A stretch of 64,000 nt of DNA from JAJXXT01 sp963764465 (GTDB lineage: Bacteria > Pseudomonadota > Alphaproteobacteria > Acetobacterales > Acetobacteraceae): positions 186,001 through 250,000 of the forward strand of contig CAVXSO010000002.1 in assembly GCA_963764465.1 (NCBI GenBank), written 5' to 3'. Below the pieces are notes generated by a model. It made no database searches. It was not told the origin of the DNA and saw only the letters and a list, made by a program, of their open reading frames with translations. Below, one piece after another: positions 8,172-17,330 of this stretch; position 1 is the stretch's first letter, and each line of letters opens with the position of its first letter. The translations under genes and the position numbers were made by a program.

Positions 8172-9294
8172 TCAGCGTAGCGTCCTGATCGTTCCGGGCC
8201 AAGAGTGATGTGCGAGCCATCGCGCGACGGCGCGGCGCCACGTAGCCTTCCGGCGCTCCGTCACATGGGCGAAGGCGAGGGCCGCCAGCGGGACGCCAAT
8301 TAAAAGGACGAGTTGGGTACGCGAATCGGTCTTCGGCCAGGGCAGGACGCTGAGCAGGAACATCATCAGCGGCACGTGCACGAGGTAGAGGGAGAAGGTG
8401 GCGCCGGCGAGGTAGCGAATTGGGCGCGCCAGGTTCGCGAGCATGCGCCCGACTCGAATTCGTTCCGGCTACGATGCCGAGCAGGACGAGCGCGAAGGCG
8501 GTGGCCACGACGTAATCCTGCAGCAGGGTCGGCCGGTCGAACCAGGCGCCGAGGCGAGGAATGTCGGCCAGCTTGCCGGCCAGCGCGATCCAGCCGCCCC
8601 AGAGCAGGAGCCCAGCCACGGCCAGCGGCAGCGCGAGCGCGCGCGGCGGCGGGCGCCCCGCGGTGGCGTGGTACAGCGCGAATCCCAGCGCCCAGAGCGG
8701 CGCCATCACCATGATGCGGGGCCCGGCCGCCAGCGCGGCGGCCAGCGCGAGCAGCCGCCACGCGCCGCGAGGGTACCAGGCGAGCGCGAAGATGGCGTAG
8801 TACCAGGCCTCGTAGCCGAGGGACCAATATGGCAGGGCGGTGCCGACATAGGTCTGCGACCCCCAGGTCTCGTTGAGGAAGAACGCGCCGGAAAGCGCCT
8901 GGTGCAGCCGCCCGGTCCACACATACTGGACCAAGGCGTGGTAGCGCGCGGGATCGACCGAGCGGCCGATCGCGTCGAGCGCGAAGGTCAGGGCCAGGGC
9001 CGGCAGGGCGACCGACCACAGCCGCGCGAGCCGGGCCGCGGCGAAGGGACGCCATTCCACCTCCGACGTGGCCGCCACGTGGGCGATGACGTAGCCGGAG
9101 AGCACGAAGAAGACGACGACCGCCTGGGCGCCGTAAGGCTCCATTGGCCAGAGGAACGCGCCGGTGAAGAAGCGCCAGGCCATGTGGCTGGCGAACACCG
9201 TCAATGCGGCGGCGAAACGGATGGCATCGAGCGCGAGGGAGACGCCCTGGGGAAGGCGGCGCGCGGCGGGCGGTCTCGCCTCGCTCTCAGGCAA
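8172..9294 (-). CDS. Acyltransferase family 3 membrane protein, interrupted by a frameshift
   Basis: From a TTG at 9294 the frame encodes an acyltransferase-3 protein: LDAIRFAAALTVFASHMAWRF (first membrane helix), FFVLSGYVIAH, then several hydrophobic helices up to VLLGIVAGT. The frame then becomes low-complexity and runs on into the downstream Hint gene. A second frame ending at 8172 supplies the expected C-terminus (RYLAGATFSLYLVHVPLMM). The two join with a one-base shift at about 8455-8475. The family transfers acyl groups, often acetyl, to cell-surface sugars. The start overlaps the upstream glycosyltransferase stop by 8 bases, so the two are coupled. The shift may be real or a sequencing error. 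Confidence 0.75.
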
Positions 9295-10894
9295 GGTTGC
9301 AGACGCCGCGCATGGCGGCGTCGATCGCGGCCTCCGAGAGCGCGGTGCGTGCGTAGGCGAGCCCGGCCTCGGCGGCGGCGCGATGCGCGGCCTCGTCCTC
9401 GTGCAGGCGCAGGATGGCGGCGGCGAGCGCCGCGGGGTCGGTCGCCACGCAGCCCGCCAGCGCCGCGGGCGGAATGCCCTCCGCGCCGACCGGGGTGGTG
9501 ACGCAGGGCAGGCCGGCGGCGAGGGAGGACAGGATCTTGCCCTTCAGCCCGGCGCCGAATTGCAGCGGCGCGCAGGTGAGGCGGGCCTGGTTCCACAGGC
9601 TCGCGAGGTCGGGCACCTGACCCAGGATCTCGACCCGTGGCGAGGCGCGCGCGGCCAGGCTCGCGGGCAGGTCGGAGCCGGCGAGAATGAGCCGCATGTC
9701 CGGCTGCACGGCCCAGACGCGCGGCATCACCGCGTCGAGCAGCACCAGCGCGGCGTCCAGATTGGGGGCATGGCCATAGGAGCCGATGAAGGCGACGCCG
9801 CGGCGTTCTGCCCACGGCAACTCGGCCGGCGTCGCCGGCACGTGCCAGGGGATGACGTGCACCCTGGCGCCCGGGGCCTCGGCGGCGATGATGGCGGCTT
9901 CCGTGTCCGAATGGGCGATGACGTCGTCCGCAGCCTCGCAGGCGGCGCGCTCCTGGGCGCGCAGGGCGGCGATTCGTGGCATCTCCAGCGCCGCTTCCAG
10001 CGGGACCGCGGCTTCCACGGCGTGCTGGCGCGCGGCGCGGAGGTGGTGGAGGTCGGCGATGCAGAAGACGAGGCGGGCGTTGGGGCACCAGTCCCGCACC
10101 AGCGCGGCATAGCGGCGCATCACCGGCAGGCGGTGGATATAAACCAGGTCCACGGTCTCGCCGGCGACGGCGAGCAGCTCTTCGACCGAGGCAATCCAGG
10201 GGCTGTGCCAGGGGGTGATGCCCCGCGCCTTGATGGCGTCGTGCGCCGGGAATTGGGCGAGGCTGTGCGCCGCCGCGAACTCCACCGTGTAGCCGAGGCG
10301 ACGCAGCGACTCGAGGTGGGAGAGGATGGCGTTGGAGCCGGCGTCGCGGCTGGGATCGGGCACGCCCTGGTCCAGCGCGATCGCGCGCGGGGAAGCAGTG
10401 CCCGCCGAGGCGGCGCCACGCCCCCAGCGGGCGAGGAAATGGGCCTGAAGCTGGTCTGGCCGGATCAGGCTGGCGTCGAGTCGGTCTGCGAGGTCGGCGG
10501 CCAGCGACTCGGCGTCGCCCGGCACCTCGGCGGCGGCGAGGGCGGCTGCGGTGAGTGCCGCGACCGGATCCGGCTCCTCCGCCGGCGGGGGGAAGCGCTT
10601 GGGGGAACCGGGCAGGTGCCGCCCGGTGCCGGCACGCAGCACCGCCACCTCGCTCGCCCGCATGTCCGGCGGCAGGCGGAGGAAAAAGGCGTGCGGGCCG
10701 ATGCCGGAACCATCGAGATCCGGGCGAGGCAGGCATGCCTCGACCCGGGCGGCCAGGGTGCCGTCGAGCAGGACATCGAGCATCACCGGAACGCCCGGCA
10801 GCGCGCGGTCGCGCGCCCAGCCGCCGATGCCCGTCTGGTCGGCGCGTTCGAGGAGACCGTCCAGTGGCGCTGTTTCTGGTATGGGACCTGACAT
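9287..10894 (-). CDS. Glycosyltransferase with N-terminal accessory domain
   Basis: The protein has 535 residues from the ATG at 10894; a GTG three codons upstream is an alternative. Residues about 10-85 form an accessory beta domain with a G-GGWARD motif and a GIGPHAFFLRLPP end, the same layout as the start of the radical SAM protein at 12590-13945. The C-terminal half is a GT-B glycosyltransferase: IGSYGHAPNLDAALVL, the FGAGLKGKILSSLA loop and GLPCVTTPVGAEG, which matches the donor-sugar site of group 1 enzymes. It probably acts at the cytoplasmic face on a surface glycan. It is coupled to the acyltransferase downstream and divergent from a secreted repeat protein. The sugar is unknown. Confidence 0.85.
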   Translation of the reverse strand: MSGPIPETAPLDGLLERADQTGIGGWARDRALPGVPVMLDVLLDGTLAARVEACLPRPDLDGSGIGPHAFFLRLPPDMRASEVAVLRAGTGRHLPGSPKRFPPPAEEPDPVAALTAAALAAAEVPGDAESLAADLADRLDASLIRPDQLQAHFLARWGRGAASAGTASPRAIALDQGVPDPSRDAGSNAILSHLESLRRLGYTVEFAAAHSLAQFPAHDAIKARGITPWHSPWIASVEELLAVAGETVDLVYIHRLPVMRRYAALVRDWCPNARLVFCIADLHHLRAARQHAVEAAVPLEAALEMPRIAALRAQERAACEAADDVIAHSDTEAAIIAAEAPGARVHVIPWHVPATPAELPWAERRGVAFIGSYGHAPNLDAALVLLDAVMPRVWAVQPDMRLILAGSDLPASLAARASPRVEILGQVPDLASLWNQARLTCAPLQFGAGLKGKILSSLAAGLPCVTTPVGAEGIPPAALAGCVATDPAALAAAILRLHEDEAAHRAAAEAGLAYARTALSEAAIDAAMRGVCNLA

Positions 10895-10903
10895 TGGGAC
10901 CAC

Positions 10904-11207
10904 AGTGGGAAGGAGTTTGCCACAAGTCGAGAGGTGGCCGGCAAAACCTGATTGATCGTTGAGACGCCCAGCGGCGCAAGTCCGCGGTTGTCGTTAGTTA
11001 TAAATTCGCATAACGCGGTGAAGCTGTGCTCTCCGTCAGGGCTTGGCGGTAAGTTTTGTTACGAAGGGTGCGTACACGGCATCGTGACCGTTGAAATCAG
11101 CCGCGAATCCGATTTTAGTGTTGCTTACGGCTAAGGAACCGTTAAAAGGTTAACGCAACCGAGGGCACGCTGATCGTGGCGGCTCGTTAGGACGCAGTGG
11201 AGAGTCG
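10904..11207. other. Divergent promoter region, no gene
   Basis: This 304-base gap separates the divergent glycosyltransferase and repeat-protein genes. It is less G+C-rich than its surroundings around 10990-11150. GTTAA-AAGG-TTAAC at 11141-11154 is a short inverted repeat about 55 bases before the ATG at 11208 and could be an operator. No coding frame with family resemblance is visible. Confidence 0.5.
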
Positions 11208-12540
11208 ATGTCGACCACAGTGACACTTCCAGGGGCTAGCGGGACCTCGGTTTCGATTGTTTTCAACTCATCGCAGGTGGCCAGCCTCGCGTCGAACTCG
11301 ACGAACGATGCGCTCGCGCTGCTGGCGCAGCCCACGGTCCCTGGCCTCGGGGCTTTGTTCCAGATTTATAATAATTCCGGCACCACGGCACCGAACCCGA
11401 CCTATCTTGGCGGCTTGGTGATCAGTGGCACGGGCGGCTACTTCGGCCTGCTGCCCTCCGGCTATCTTACGGTGACGGACAATGCGACCGGGCAGGTCGT
11501 CGCGGTCAACGTCACGACACAGGACACGACGGTTTATTCCGCGACCGGTGGCTTGGCGTACGGCAACGTCAGCGGCAACAACACCGTGTTCCTCGCCGGC
11601 GGCGCCAACACCATCCAGGAGGAGTTCGCCACCTCCGCCTCGACGGTCTATCTCGACAGCCCGGTGAACGATTGGCACAACGGCACGGTCACGGGCATCG
11701 ATCCGCTGCTGGGCAGCGCGACCGTCTATGCGCAGGGCGGCTCGGGCGTCGAGGTCTTTGCGAACGCCGGCCAGGCGGTGGTGAACGTCAACGCGTCTGC
11801 GGGCGACGTGAACCTTGTCGGCATTTCGAATGCGGACACCATCGCGGGAACCACGACGTCGACGGTGACGGTCAACGCCACCGCGGCGGGGTCGATCGTG
11901 GATATCGCGGCGTTCGGCGGTCCGGCGGTGATCAATCCCGGCGCGGCCAATATCCTGATCCTTGCCGGTGGCTCGGGGACGGAAACGCTCAATGCCGGTA
12001 CCGGCAGCGTCACCGTTTCCTCGGGGCCGAAGGGCATCTTCTACGGCGGTTCGGCCGGCGGCAACCTGCTGCAGTCGAGCACCGTCGCCGGCTCCACGAC
12101 CCTGTTCGGTGGTGGCAGTGGCGACCAGCTGTTCGCGTTCGCGTCGCGGACCGTGCTGAATGCGGGGCCAGGCAACGAGACCTTCGCCACGAACGGCGCG
12201 GCGTCGGTTTCCGGCGTCATCTTCAATCTGGGCGGCGAAGCGTCGTCGTCCAGCGACACGCTCTATGGTAGCGCTGGCGGTGCCGACACGGTCGGGCTCG
12301 GGGCGGGCACCAACGCAGTCAACCTTTATGGCGCGGGCGCCCACTCGGTTTCGCTCGCGGCGGCCGCCGGTACCGACACGCTGACCGGGTTCAAGCCGGG
12401 GCATGATATCTTCAAGCTTGGCACGGCTTCGGTGGTCGGGTCGTCCGTTTACGCTGGCTGGAAATACGTCGATCACGCTTTCGGACGGCACGCACCTGAC
12501 ATTCGTCGGCGTCAACATGAAGACGTCGAACTTCAGCTGA
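11208..12540 (+). CDS. Secreted RTX-like repeat protein, frameshifted near its C-terminus
   Basis: The frame starts at the ATG at 11208 (MSTTVTLPGASGTS) and encodes a Gly/Ala/Ser/Thr-rich protein without a cleavable signal. Residues about 100-400 are irregular beta repeats such as GGSGTETLNAG and GGGSGDQLFAF, like haemolysin-type or beta-roll surface proteins. The FKPGHDIFKLG segment near residue 400 is typical just before the C-terminus of type I-secreted proteins. The frame is then lost: an extra T in the run at 12448-12450 would explain it. In the restored frame the end reads SITLSDGTHLTFVGV to NFS and stops at 12540, 24 bases before a terminator. It is probably a secreted or surface protein. 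Confidence 0.7.
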
Positions 12541-12564
12541 TCCGAACCGCCTTGGACGACAAGG

Positions 12565-12588
12565 AAAGGGCCCCTTCCGGGGCCCTTT
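12565..12588. terminator. Bidirectional Rho-independent terminator
   Basis: AAAGGGCCCC, loop TTCC and GGGGCCCTTT form a perfect 10-bp stem. The A-run on one side and T-run on the other let it serve both the repeat-protein gene (plus strand) and the radical SAM gene whose stop is at 12590 (minus strand). Confidence 0.85.
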
Positions 12589-12589
12589 C

Positions 12590-13945
12590 TTATGTCCGCC
12601 CGTTGCGGCCGGTCTTGAACAGCCGGCGCAGGAACATCGCCGGATCCGCCACGTTCGCGATATTGCCGTCGGCGAGAAGGTCCTCGCGCGCGCCCCCATC
12701 GCTCTGCAGGATCCGGTAGCCGCGGAAATCGCCGGCCGACGTCATGTGGAACTGCAGCTTGCCGGGGACGTAGTCGGACGGCGGATTCAGTTCGGTGTCG
12801 TCATGGAAGACGACCGGGGCGGGCGGCGTGTTGCGTCCGGTCGGGTCGATGAAATGATCCTCGTCCGGTGGCGCCGAGGGCCGCGCCGCCGGCTCGTAGA
12901 GCTCGCCAGGCTCGGGTGCGTCCGCAGCGCGCCAGACCAGGACCTCCCCCGCCGGGTAGCCGGAGAGCTGTTGCTCCAGCCAGTCCCACTCGGCACGGTC
13001 CAGGAACTCGCGGCGTTTGAATTCGGGATCGACATGATCCACGTTGAACGTGTGGCGCAGCTCGATGCGGCGGCCCAGTCCCTCGTCGCGCAGGTAGCGA
13101 ACCATCTCCGGCAGCTCGCGCAGGTTCGATTTGTACGCCATCGCAATGTAGTAGAGGTCGGGCGGATTGCGGCCCGCCTTCATGGCCGCGAGCATCTTGC
13201 TCCAGCTTTCCTGGAAGATGCGGAAGCGTGCTCCCTTGCGCATGCGCTCGTAGAGCGCCGGCTCGCGGGATTCGATCGAGATGTTCAGGTGATGCATCCC
13301 GCTGTCGCCGAGAAACGCGTAGTAGGAATCCGGCATCCGCTTGGCGAGATTGGACGTGTAGAAGAGTTTGCGCCGGTACTTCTCCGGTACTTTCGCGATG
13401 AAATCGGTCAGCTTCGGATGCAGCGTCGGTTCGTGCAGGCAGGAGAACCAGAAATTGCCGTCGCTCGTGTACGGCAGCAGGCGCAGGGCCGCCTCCAGCG
13501 TCTCCGCGGTCATGAAATGGGTGCGGTTGGTGTGGGCGTAATCGTAGAGGCAGAACGGGCAGCGCAGGTTGCAGTTGTTCACGATGTCCATCGCGACGAA
13601 CTGCACCGGTTCCCAGGCACGCCGGACATGCGGCGATACTTCGAGCGGGCGGCCCGTCGCTGCAACGCGCACGACGAGCGAGGCGAACGCGGCCGACGGT
13701 AATTCTGCCGGCAGGTCGAAATAGAACCAGTGCCGGCCGTCGCCGATGCCGATGCGGACGAGCCCGTCAAAGAAGTGATCGGCCAGCGAGCGCTCCAGCA
13801 CCTCGCCGGTGTCGGAGCGGACAAGCTCAAGCGCCACGCGCTCGGAGGGGGATTCGAGATTGCGCACCCACCCGGCCAGGTGTCCCTCGCTCCATTCATC
13901 GATGTAGCCCTGGTAAAGGGCGCTCGTGCGAAGGGGCAGATTCAT
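12590..13945 (-). CDS. Radical SAM protein with N-terminal accessory domain
   Basis: The protein has 451 residues. Cys125, Cys129 and Cys132 form the CxxxCxxC cluster motif (CNLRCPFC) that binds the 4Fe-4S cluster of radical SAM enzymes; NISIESREP and a DGNFWFSCLHEPTLHP stretch continue the barrel. The family cleaves S-adenosylmethionine to a radical used in peptide or glycan modification. No SPASM-type cysteine set is seen after residue 300. Residues about 12-80 form an accessory domain with an HLAGWVRN motif and a GIGDGRHWFYFDLP end, closely parallel to the N-terminus of the glycosyltransferase at 9287-10894. The context suggests surface glycan or glycoprotein modification. The substrate cannot be read from the sequence. 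Confidence 0.85.
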   Translation of the reverse strand: MNLPLRTSALYQGYIDEWSEGHLAGWVRNLESPSERVALELVRSDTGEVLERSLADHFFDGLVRIGIGDGRHWFYFDLPAELPSAAFASLVVRVAATGRPLEVSPHVRRAWEPVQFVAMDIVNNCNLRCPFCLYDYAHTNRTHFMTAETLEAALRLLPYTSDGNFWFSCLHEPTLHPKLTDFIAKVPEKYRRKLFYTSNLAKRMPDSYYAFLGDSGMHHLNISIESREPALYERMRKGARFRIFQESWSKMLAAMKAGRNPPDLYYIAMAYKSNLRELPEMVRYLRDEGLGRRIELRHTFNVDHVDPEFKRREFLDRAEWDWLEQQLSGYPAGEVLVWRAADAPEPGELYEPAARPSAPPDEDHFIDPTGRNTPPAPVVFHDDTELNPPSDYVPGKLQFHMTSAGDFRGYRILQSDGGAREDLLADGNIANVADPAMFLRRLFKTGRNGRT

Positions 13946-14098
13946 CGGTGTCTCCAGACTCGGGAGCGGACGTCCGTGCGCTCTCCTCGGGGCATAGGTA
14001 ATCGGACCTGGGCTGTCCAGACGCGTGCTTGGCCGTTCCGTTGGGCGGCGCTCGGGCGCTGCGTCCGACCGGATGACCCGATCCGGCCGGATATCGCT

Positions 14099-14953
14099 CT
14101 AGGCCGGCTCCAGCTGAGTGTGCCACGGCGTGAAATGAATCGCGAGCCTGCGCGCGGCGCCGGATGACGGCAGCGCCAGCGTCGCCTCGCCGTCGGTCCA
14201 GCGCCAGGTCGCGCTGTCGCGGCGCTCGACGGGGTAGAAACCGTCGCCGAAGCCCGGATCATCGAGGGGCAGGAGCTTGTCTTCCAGCTCCACCGCGCGG
14301 ATGGCCACGCCAAAGCGGCGCAGATCGCGGGTGCCGCGCGGCCGGCCCGGTGGCGAGACCAGGCGGATGATCGCCAGCGCCTCACCCTGCGCCGCGGGAA
14401 TGGAGACTTCCACGCGATCGGCGGCCGCCACCACGAACGGCAGCTCCTGCGCGCCCAGCACGATACGCAGCGGCAGCGGCGAGGGTGGGCAAAGGCTGGC
14501 CCGGAGCGCTTGCAGGTCCGGGCCTATGGCAAGCGGGCGAAATTGGGCGGGGAGACCCGTGGGGCCCGGCAAGGGCAGGCGGATGCCGGCGGTGGCCAGC
14601 GTGGCGGGGCGGTCCGCGGCCACCGCGTACCAACTGGCAGGTGCCGCGGGGAGGCGCCGGATGGTGCTGCCGTTGGCAAGGGCGCCGGCCGGGGCGAGCC
14701 GGTCCGCGACGACGATCCATTGCAGCGGCGACAGAACGAGGGCGGCGGAGGGCGCCTCCGGGCCGATGGCGCCGGCGGCGAGGATCACGGCCTCCTGCAC
14801 GGCGCCGGGCGGCAGTTCCACGAGCGATGTCACCACGGCTCCGCCATCCAGGATCGTCCCGGTGGCGAGGGTCTCGACCGGGCTTTGCTCCCCGGTGGCC
14901 AGCGAAACACTGGTGCCCGCGGGAAGCGCGGTGGCGCCGACGCTGGGGGTCAT
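14099..14953 (-). CDS. Hint-like protein lacking catalytic residues, with C-terminal Trp-rich module
   Basis: The 284-residue protein shows the Hint layout: GTSVSLATGEQSPVETL near the start and a VLSPLQWIVVADRL block followed by LANGSTI. Where the large Hint protein has CFATGT this one has ALPAGT, and SPDHAV is replaced by SPLQWI, so both catalytic positions are lost. The C-terminal 60 residues contain GDGFYPVE and TWRWTDGEATLALP, also present in the other small Hint-like protein (52912-53847) and echoed in the sulfotransferase at 17331. There is no signal peptide or membrane helix. It is probably structural or sugar-binding; no enzymatic role can be supported. The gene stops just after the RlpA-like gene upstream. 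Confidence 0.7.
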   Translation of the reverse strand: MTPSVGATALPAGTSVSLATGEQSPVETLATGTILDGGAVVTSLVELPPGAVQEAVILAAGAIGPEAPSAALVLSPLQWIVVADRLAPAGALANGSTIRRLPAAPASWYAVAADRPATLATAGIRLPLPGPTGLPAQFRPLAIGPDLQALRASLCPPSPLPLRIVLGAQELPFVVAAADRVEVSIPAAQGEALAIIRLVSPPGRPRGTRDLRRFGVAIRAVELEDKLLPLDDPGFGDGFYPVERRDSATWRWTDGEATLALPSSGAARRLAIHFTPWHTQLEPA

Positions 14954-14956
14954 TCG

Positions 14957-15607
14957 CTAATTGTAGGCGACGAGCTCCACCTTGGCGACGCCCTGGCGAA
15001 GGATGCCGAGTTCCGCGGCGGCGGCGCGCGAAAGGTCGATGATGCGGCTGCGCGTGCCAGGCCGGTCGTTGATGGTGACGACGACGGAGCGGCCGGTCGC
15101 TGGCACCGTCACGAGGACGCGAGATCCCAGCGGCAGGGTGGCATGGGCGGCGGTCAGCTCATGCTCGTTGAAGCGGGTACCAGCGGCGGTGCGGCGCCCT
15201 TGCCAGCGCGGGCCCCCATACCAGGAGGCCATGCCGATCTGCTCCCAGGCGAGATGGGCGGGGCGCCAGGCGCCGGCGGGGCGCCAGAACGTGGCGTCGC
15301 GCAGCCGTGCCTGTCCGTCCGCGAGGTAGGGGGCGACGACGGGCCGCAGCAGGGACGAGGAGGGGGCGGAGGCAATTTCCTCGGTGTGGAGCGGCTTTCG
15401 GGGTGCCGAACGGTGATAGGCGGCGCGATGCACACGGGTGAGTTTGCGCAGCGGCTTCGGATGTGGAGGGGCGTGGTGCGCGGCCGGCTCCGCGGCGAGG
15501 GCGGGGGTGGCGAGAAGGATGGATGCCATGAGGTGGGGCAGGATGCGGCGCGCGAAGACACTGGGGGCGGACATAGAACGTGTGAACATGGGGGAACGTG
15601 TGAACAT
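14957..15607 (-). CDS. RlpA-like septal ring lytic transglycosylase-type protein
   Basis: The protein has 216 residues from the ATG at 15607, chosen because AGGAG lies 10 bases upstream. Two later in-frame ATGs (15589, 15574) lack such a site. A hydrophobic segment ILPHLMASILLATPALAAEP is a signal peptide, followed by a His/Pro-rich linker. Residues about 130-216 form an RlpA-type double-psi beta barrel: GMASWYGGPRWQGRRTA, TAAHATLPLGSRVLV and VVVTINDRPG, including the conserved Asp in NDRPG. RlpA proteins bind or cleave denuded peptidoglycan in the periplasm. No SPOR domain is present. The start region is duplicated by an 18-base tandem repeat. Confidence 0.85.
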   Translation of the reverse strand: MFTRSPMFTRSMSAPSVFARRILPHLMASILLATPALAAEPAAHHAPPHPKPLRKLTRVHRAAYHRSAPRKPLHTEEIASAPSSSLLRPVVAPYLADGQARLRDATFWRPAGAWRPAHLAWEQIGMASWYGGPRWQGRRTAAGTRFNEHELTAAHATLPLGSRVLVTVPATGRSVVVTINDRPGTRSRIIDLSRAAAAELGILRQGVAKVELVAYN

Positions 15608-15611
15608 GGGG
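15576..15611. repeat. 18-nt tandem duplication spanning the RlpA start codons
   Basis: Two perfect copies of an 18-base unit (15576-15593 and 15594-15611) each carry an in-frame ATG, so the protein begins MFTRSP MFTRSM. Only the first ATG is preceded by a good ribosome site. Confidence 0.85.
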
Positions 15612-15755
15612 TGTGTTCTCCTGGAATAGGCGGGGGCAGCCAAAGGGACGGCGGGAAAGCCAGGGGGAAAAGACGGGGGGAGTGTGGCGAGGAATGTGGC
15701 GAGAATAGGAACGCCGGTGCCCCAATTGGCCGGGGACGGCATGCGCCGGACAAGA

Positions 15756-15779
15756 AAAAGGCCCCTTTCGGGGCCTTTT
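15756..15779 (-). terminator. Rho-independent terminator after the PEP-CTERM gene
   Basis: AAAAGGCCCC, loop TTTC and GGGGCCTTTT form a perfect 10-bp stem 22 bases beyond the stop of the PEP-CTERM gene. The sequence closely resembles the terminator at 12565-12588. Confidence 0.85.
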
Positions 15780-15801
15780 CCGTGTCGTTGGTGGATGTCT
15801 C

Positions 15802-16527
15802 TCAGGCCTGGCGGCGACGGCGATACACGAGAGAGAGGCCTAGGAGCCCGACCGCCATGAGCGCCATCGACATCGGTTCCGGCACCACCTTCAGCGTGGA
15901 GTTGGCCGCGAAGTTGAGGTCGCTGCCGGCGCCCAATGTTATCTCCATGATCTCCGTGATCCCGTAGGGGCTCGAGAGCGAGGTAAAGTTGGCATACTGG
16001 TCGTTGTTGAACGACCCTGCCGTGATGCTTGGCGTGCCGGCGGGCGTCGAGGTGCCACCGGAGCAACTCGTCGTGCCCCCAGAAGGCGCTCCCGGTACGA
16101 CGCAGGACAAGAACGACATCAGATTGGCGGGGCTGTCGGCGCCTAACGAGCCGCCGACGTGGCTATCCAGCTGCAGGACCGGCGGAGCCGTCGGAGTGGT
16201 AAACCCGCCATCGGCAAAAGCAAACCAAAGGGTCTGGGTCGATTGGGTGTTGTTCGTCAGATCGAGGGTGGACGACAGAAGCTTTGCGATGCCAGCGCCA
16301 GGCGAGTTACTGCCCGCCGACATCGTATTAATCGTGATTCCGCCAACTGTCGTCGGACTTAGACCATATTGGACTGTCGTCCCAGAACCAGCCGAGGCCA
16401 GCGTCGTGTAGCTGATGCCGTCGGTCGAATACGCAATTACCGTTGCGTTCGCGGGCCCGGCCAGCATGACGCCGACTGCCGCAGCACCGATACCCATCGT
16501 GAAGCGGCGAAGAGAGGTTGCAGCCAT
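15802..16527 (-). CDS. PEP-CTERM sorting domain protein
   Basis: The protein has 241 residues. The N-terminus has a signal peptide (RRFTMGIGAAAVGVMLAG, cleavage after ANA). The body is rich in Ser, Thr, Gly and Asn, with two Cys, typical of exported structural proteins. The C-terminus carries VPEPMSMALMAVGLLGLS followed by RRRR, a standard PEP-CTERM signal: motif, membrane helix and basic tail. Such proteins are cut by an exosortase at the membrane and usually end up in extracellular polymer. No exosortase gene is in this window. A terminator follows and about 800 bases of non-coding DNA precede it, so it is a single-gene unit. Confidence 0.9.
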   Translation of the reverse strand: MAATSLRRFTMGIGAAAVGVMLAGPANATVIAYSTDGISYTTLASAGSGTTVQYGLSPTTVGGITINTMSAGSNSPGAGIAKLLSSTLDLTNNTQSTQTLWFAFADGGFTTPTAPPVLQLDSHVGGSLGADSPANLMSFLSCVVPGAPSGGTTSCSGGTSTPAGTPSITAGSFNNDQYANFTSLSSPYGITEIMEITLGAGSDLNFAANSTLKVVPEPMSMALMAVGLLGLSLVYRRRRQA

Positions 16528-17330
16528 GATGCCCTCGCTCAGTATTTGTCTGCGTCGGGATTACCGGAAAGTAGGGTCAGGCGCAAGTGGATTCATGAAT
16601 GGATTTGTCTCAAAAACACAAAAACGTCGCCAGTCTGATTCTGCTGCCGATTTCGCTCGCGGGCGGCGTCGTGATTTAAGGAAAAAATTACGTGCTAAAG
16701 GAATATTTGCCTCTGAATGTCGAGAATTAGGTTCAAAGTAATGCCTTGATCACCGCGGAGCGGTCGTCGTCGAAGATTTTCGGACGCATTTTCCATCAGG
16801 TGAGAATGGCGCCGGTTTCGGCCCACGGATGCCAGGGAGCGGCGGCGGCTGAGGAACGAACGTTGTCGAGGCGTCCTGAAGCCCGCCGGCGCAGCCAATT
16901 ATTCTCGATCCCAGCGCCCGCAAGGATCGGGCTGGCCCGGAACGCGTTGCCCTCTATATAGCCGAACAAGGGCGGAAGCGGTCAGCGAATCTCAAAATAT
17001 CATTTTCCGAAAAATTTTGTATTTTATCCCGGGATTGAGCGTCATCCCGAGTTGAAGCTGGGCCGTGAGCGCGCGATGCGACACACCGGGGCGGATCACT
17101 TCGAGCGAGGCCCCTTCCGCGGCGCCGTGCATGGAGGACGTGCCGTGCCGGCACGAACCCCGGCCGCCTCGGCGCCACGGCGCGTGCCGGTGAGAATGCC
17201 GGGGTAGGCCGGAACGCTCGCCTTACGGCATCCGGGCGTGGCGGCGACGCATGCGGCCTCCGCCACGCCCGGGGGACCGGCGGAGAGAGGTGCTGTGGAA
17301 CCGAATCCGGAACCGGCGCCGATCGCCGCT
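16528..17330. other. 803-base non-coding region
   Basis: This stretch lies between the PEP-CTERM start and the sulfotransferase stop. The segments 16610-16745 and 16985-17030 are markedly more A+T-rich than the window average and probably hold the PEP-CTERM promoter. No frame here resembles a known family and no RNA gene was recognised. Confidence 0.5.

Noticed and set aside
8172..9294. Single fusion of acyltransferase and Hint protein
   Set aside because: The continuous frame exists only because the acyltransferase frame is shifted; the expected C-terminus is in another frame and the Hint gene has its own ribosome site and ATG.
16528..17330. Possible decayed mobile element
   Set aside because: No transposase fragment or terminal inverted repeats could be found.
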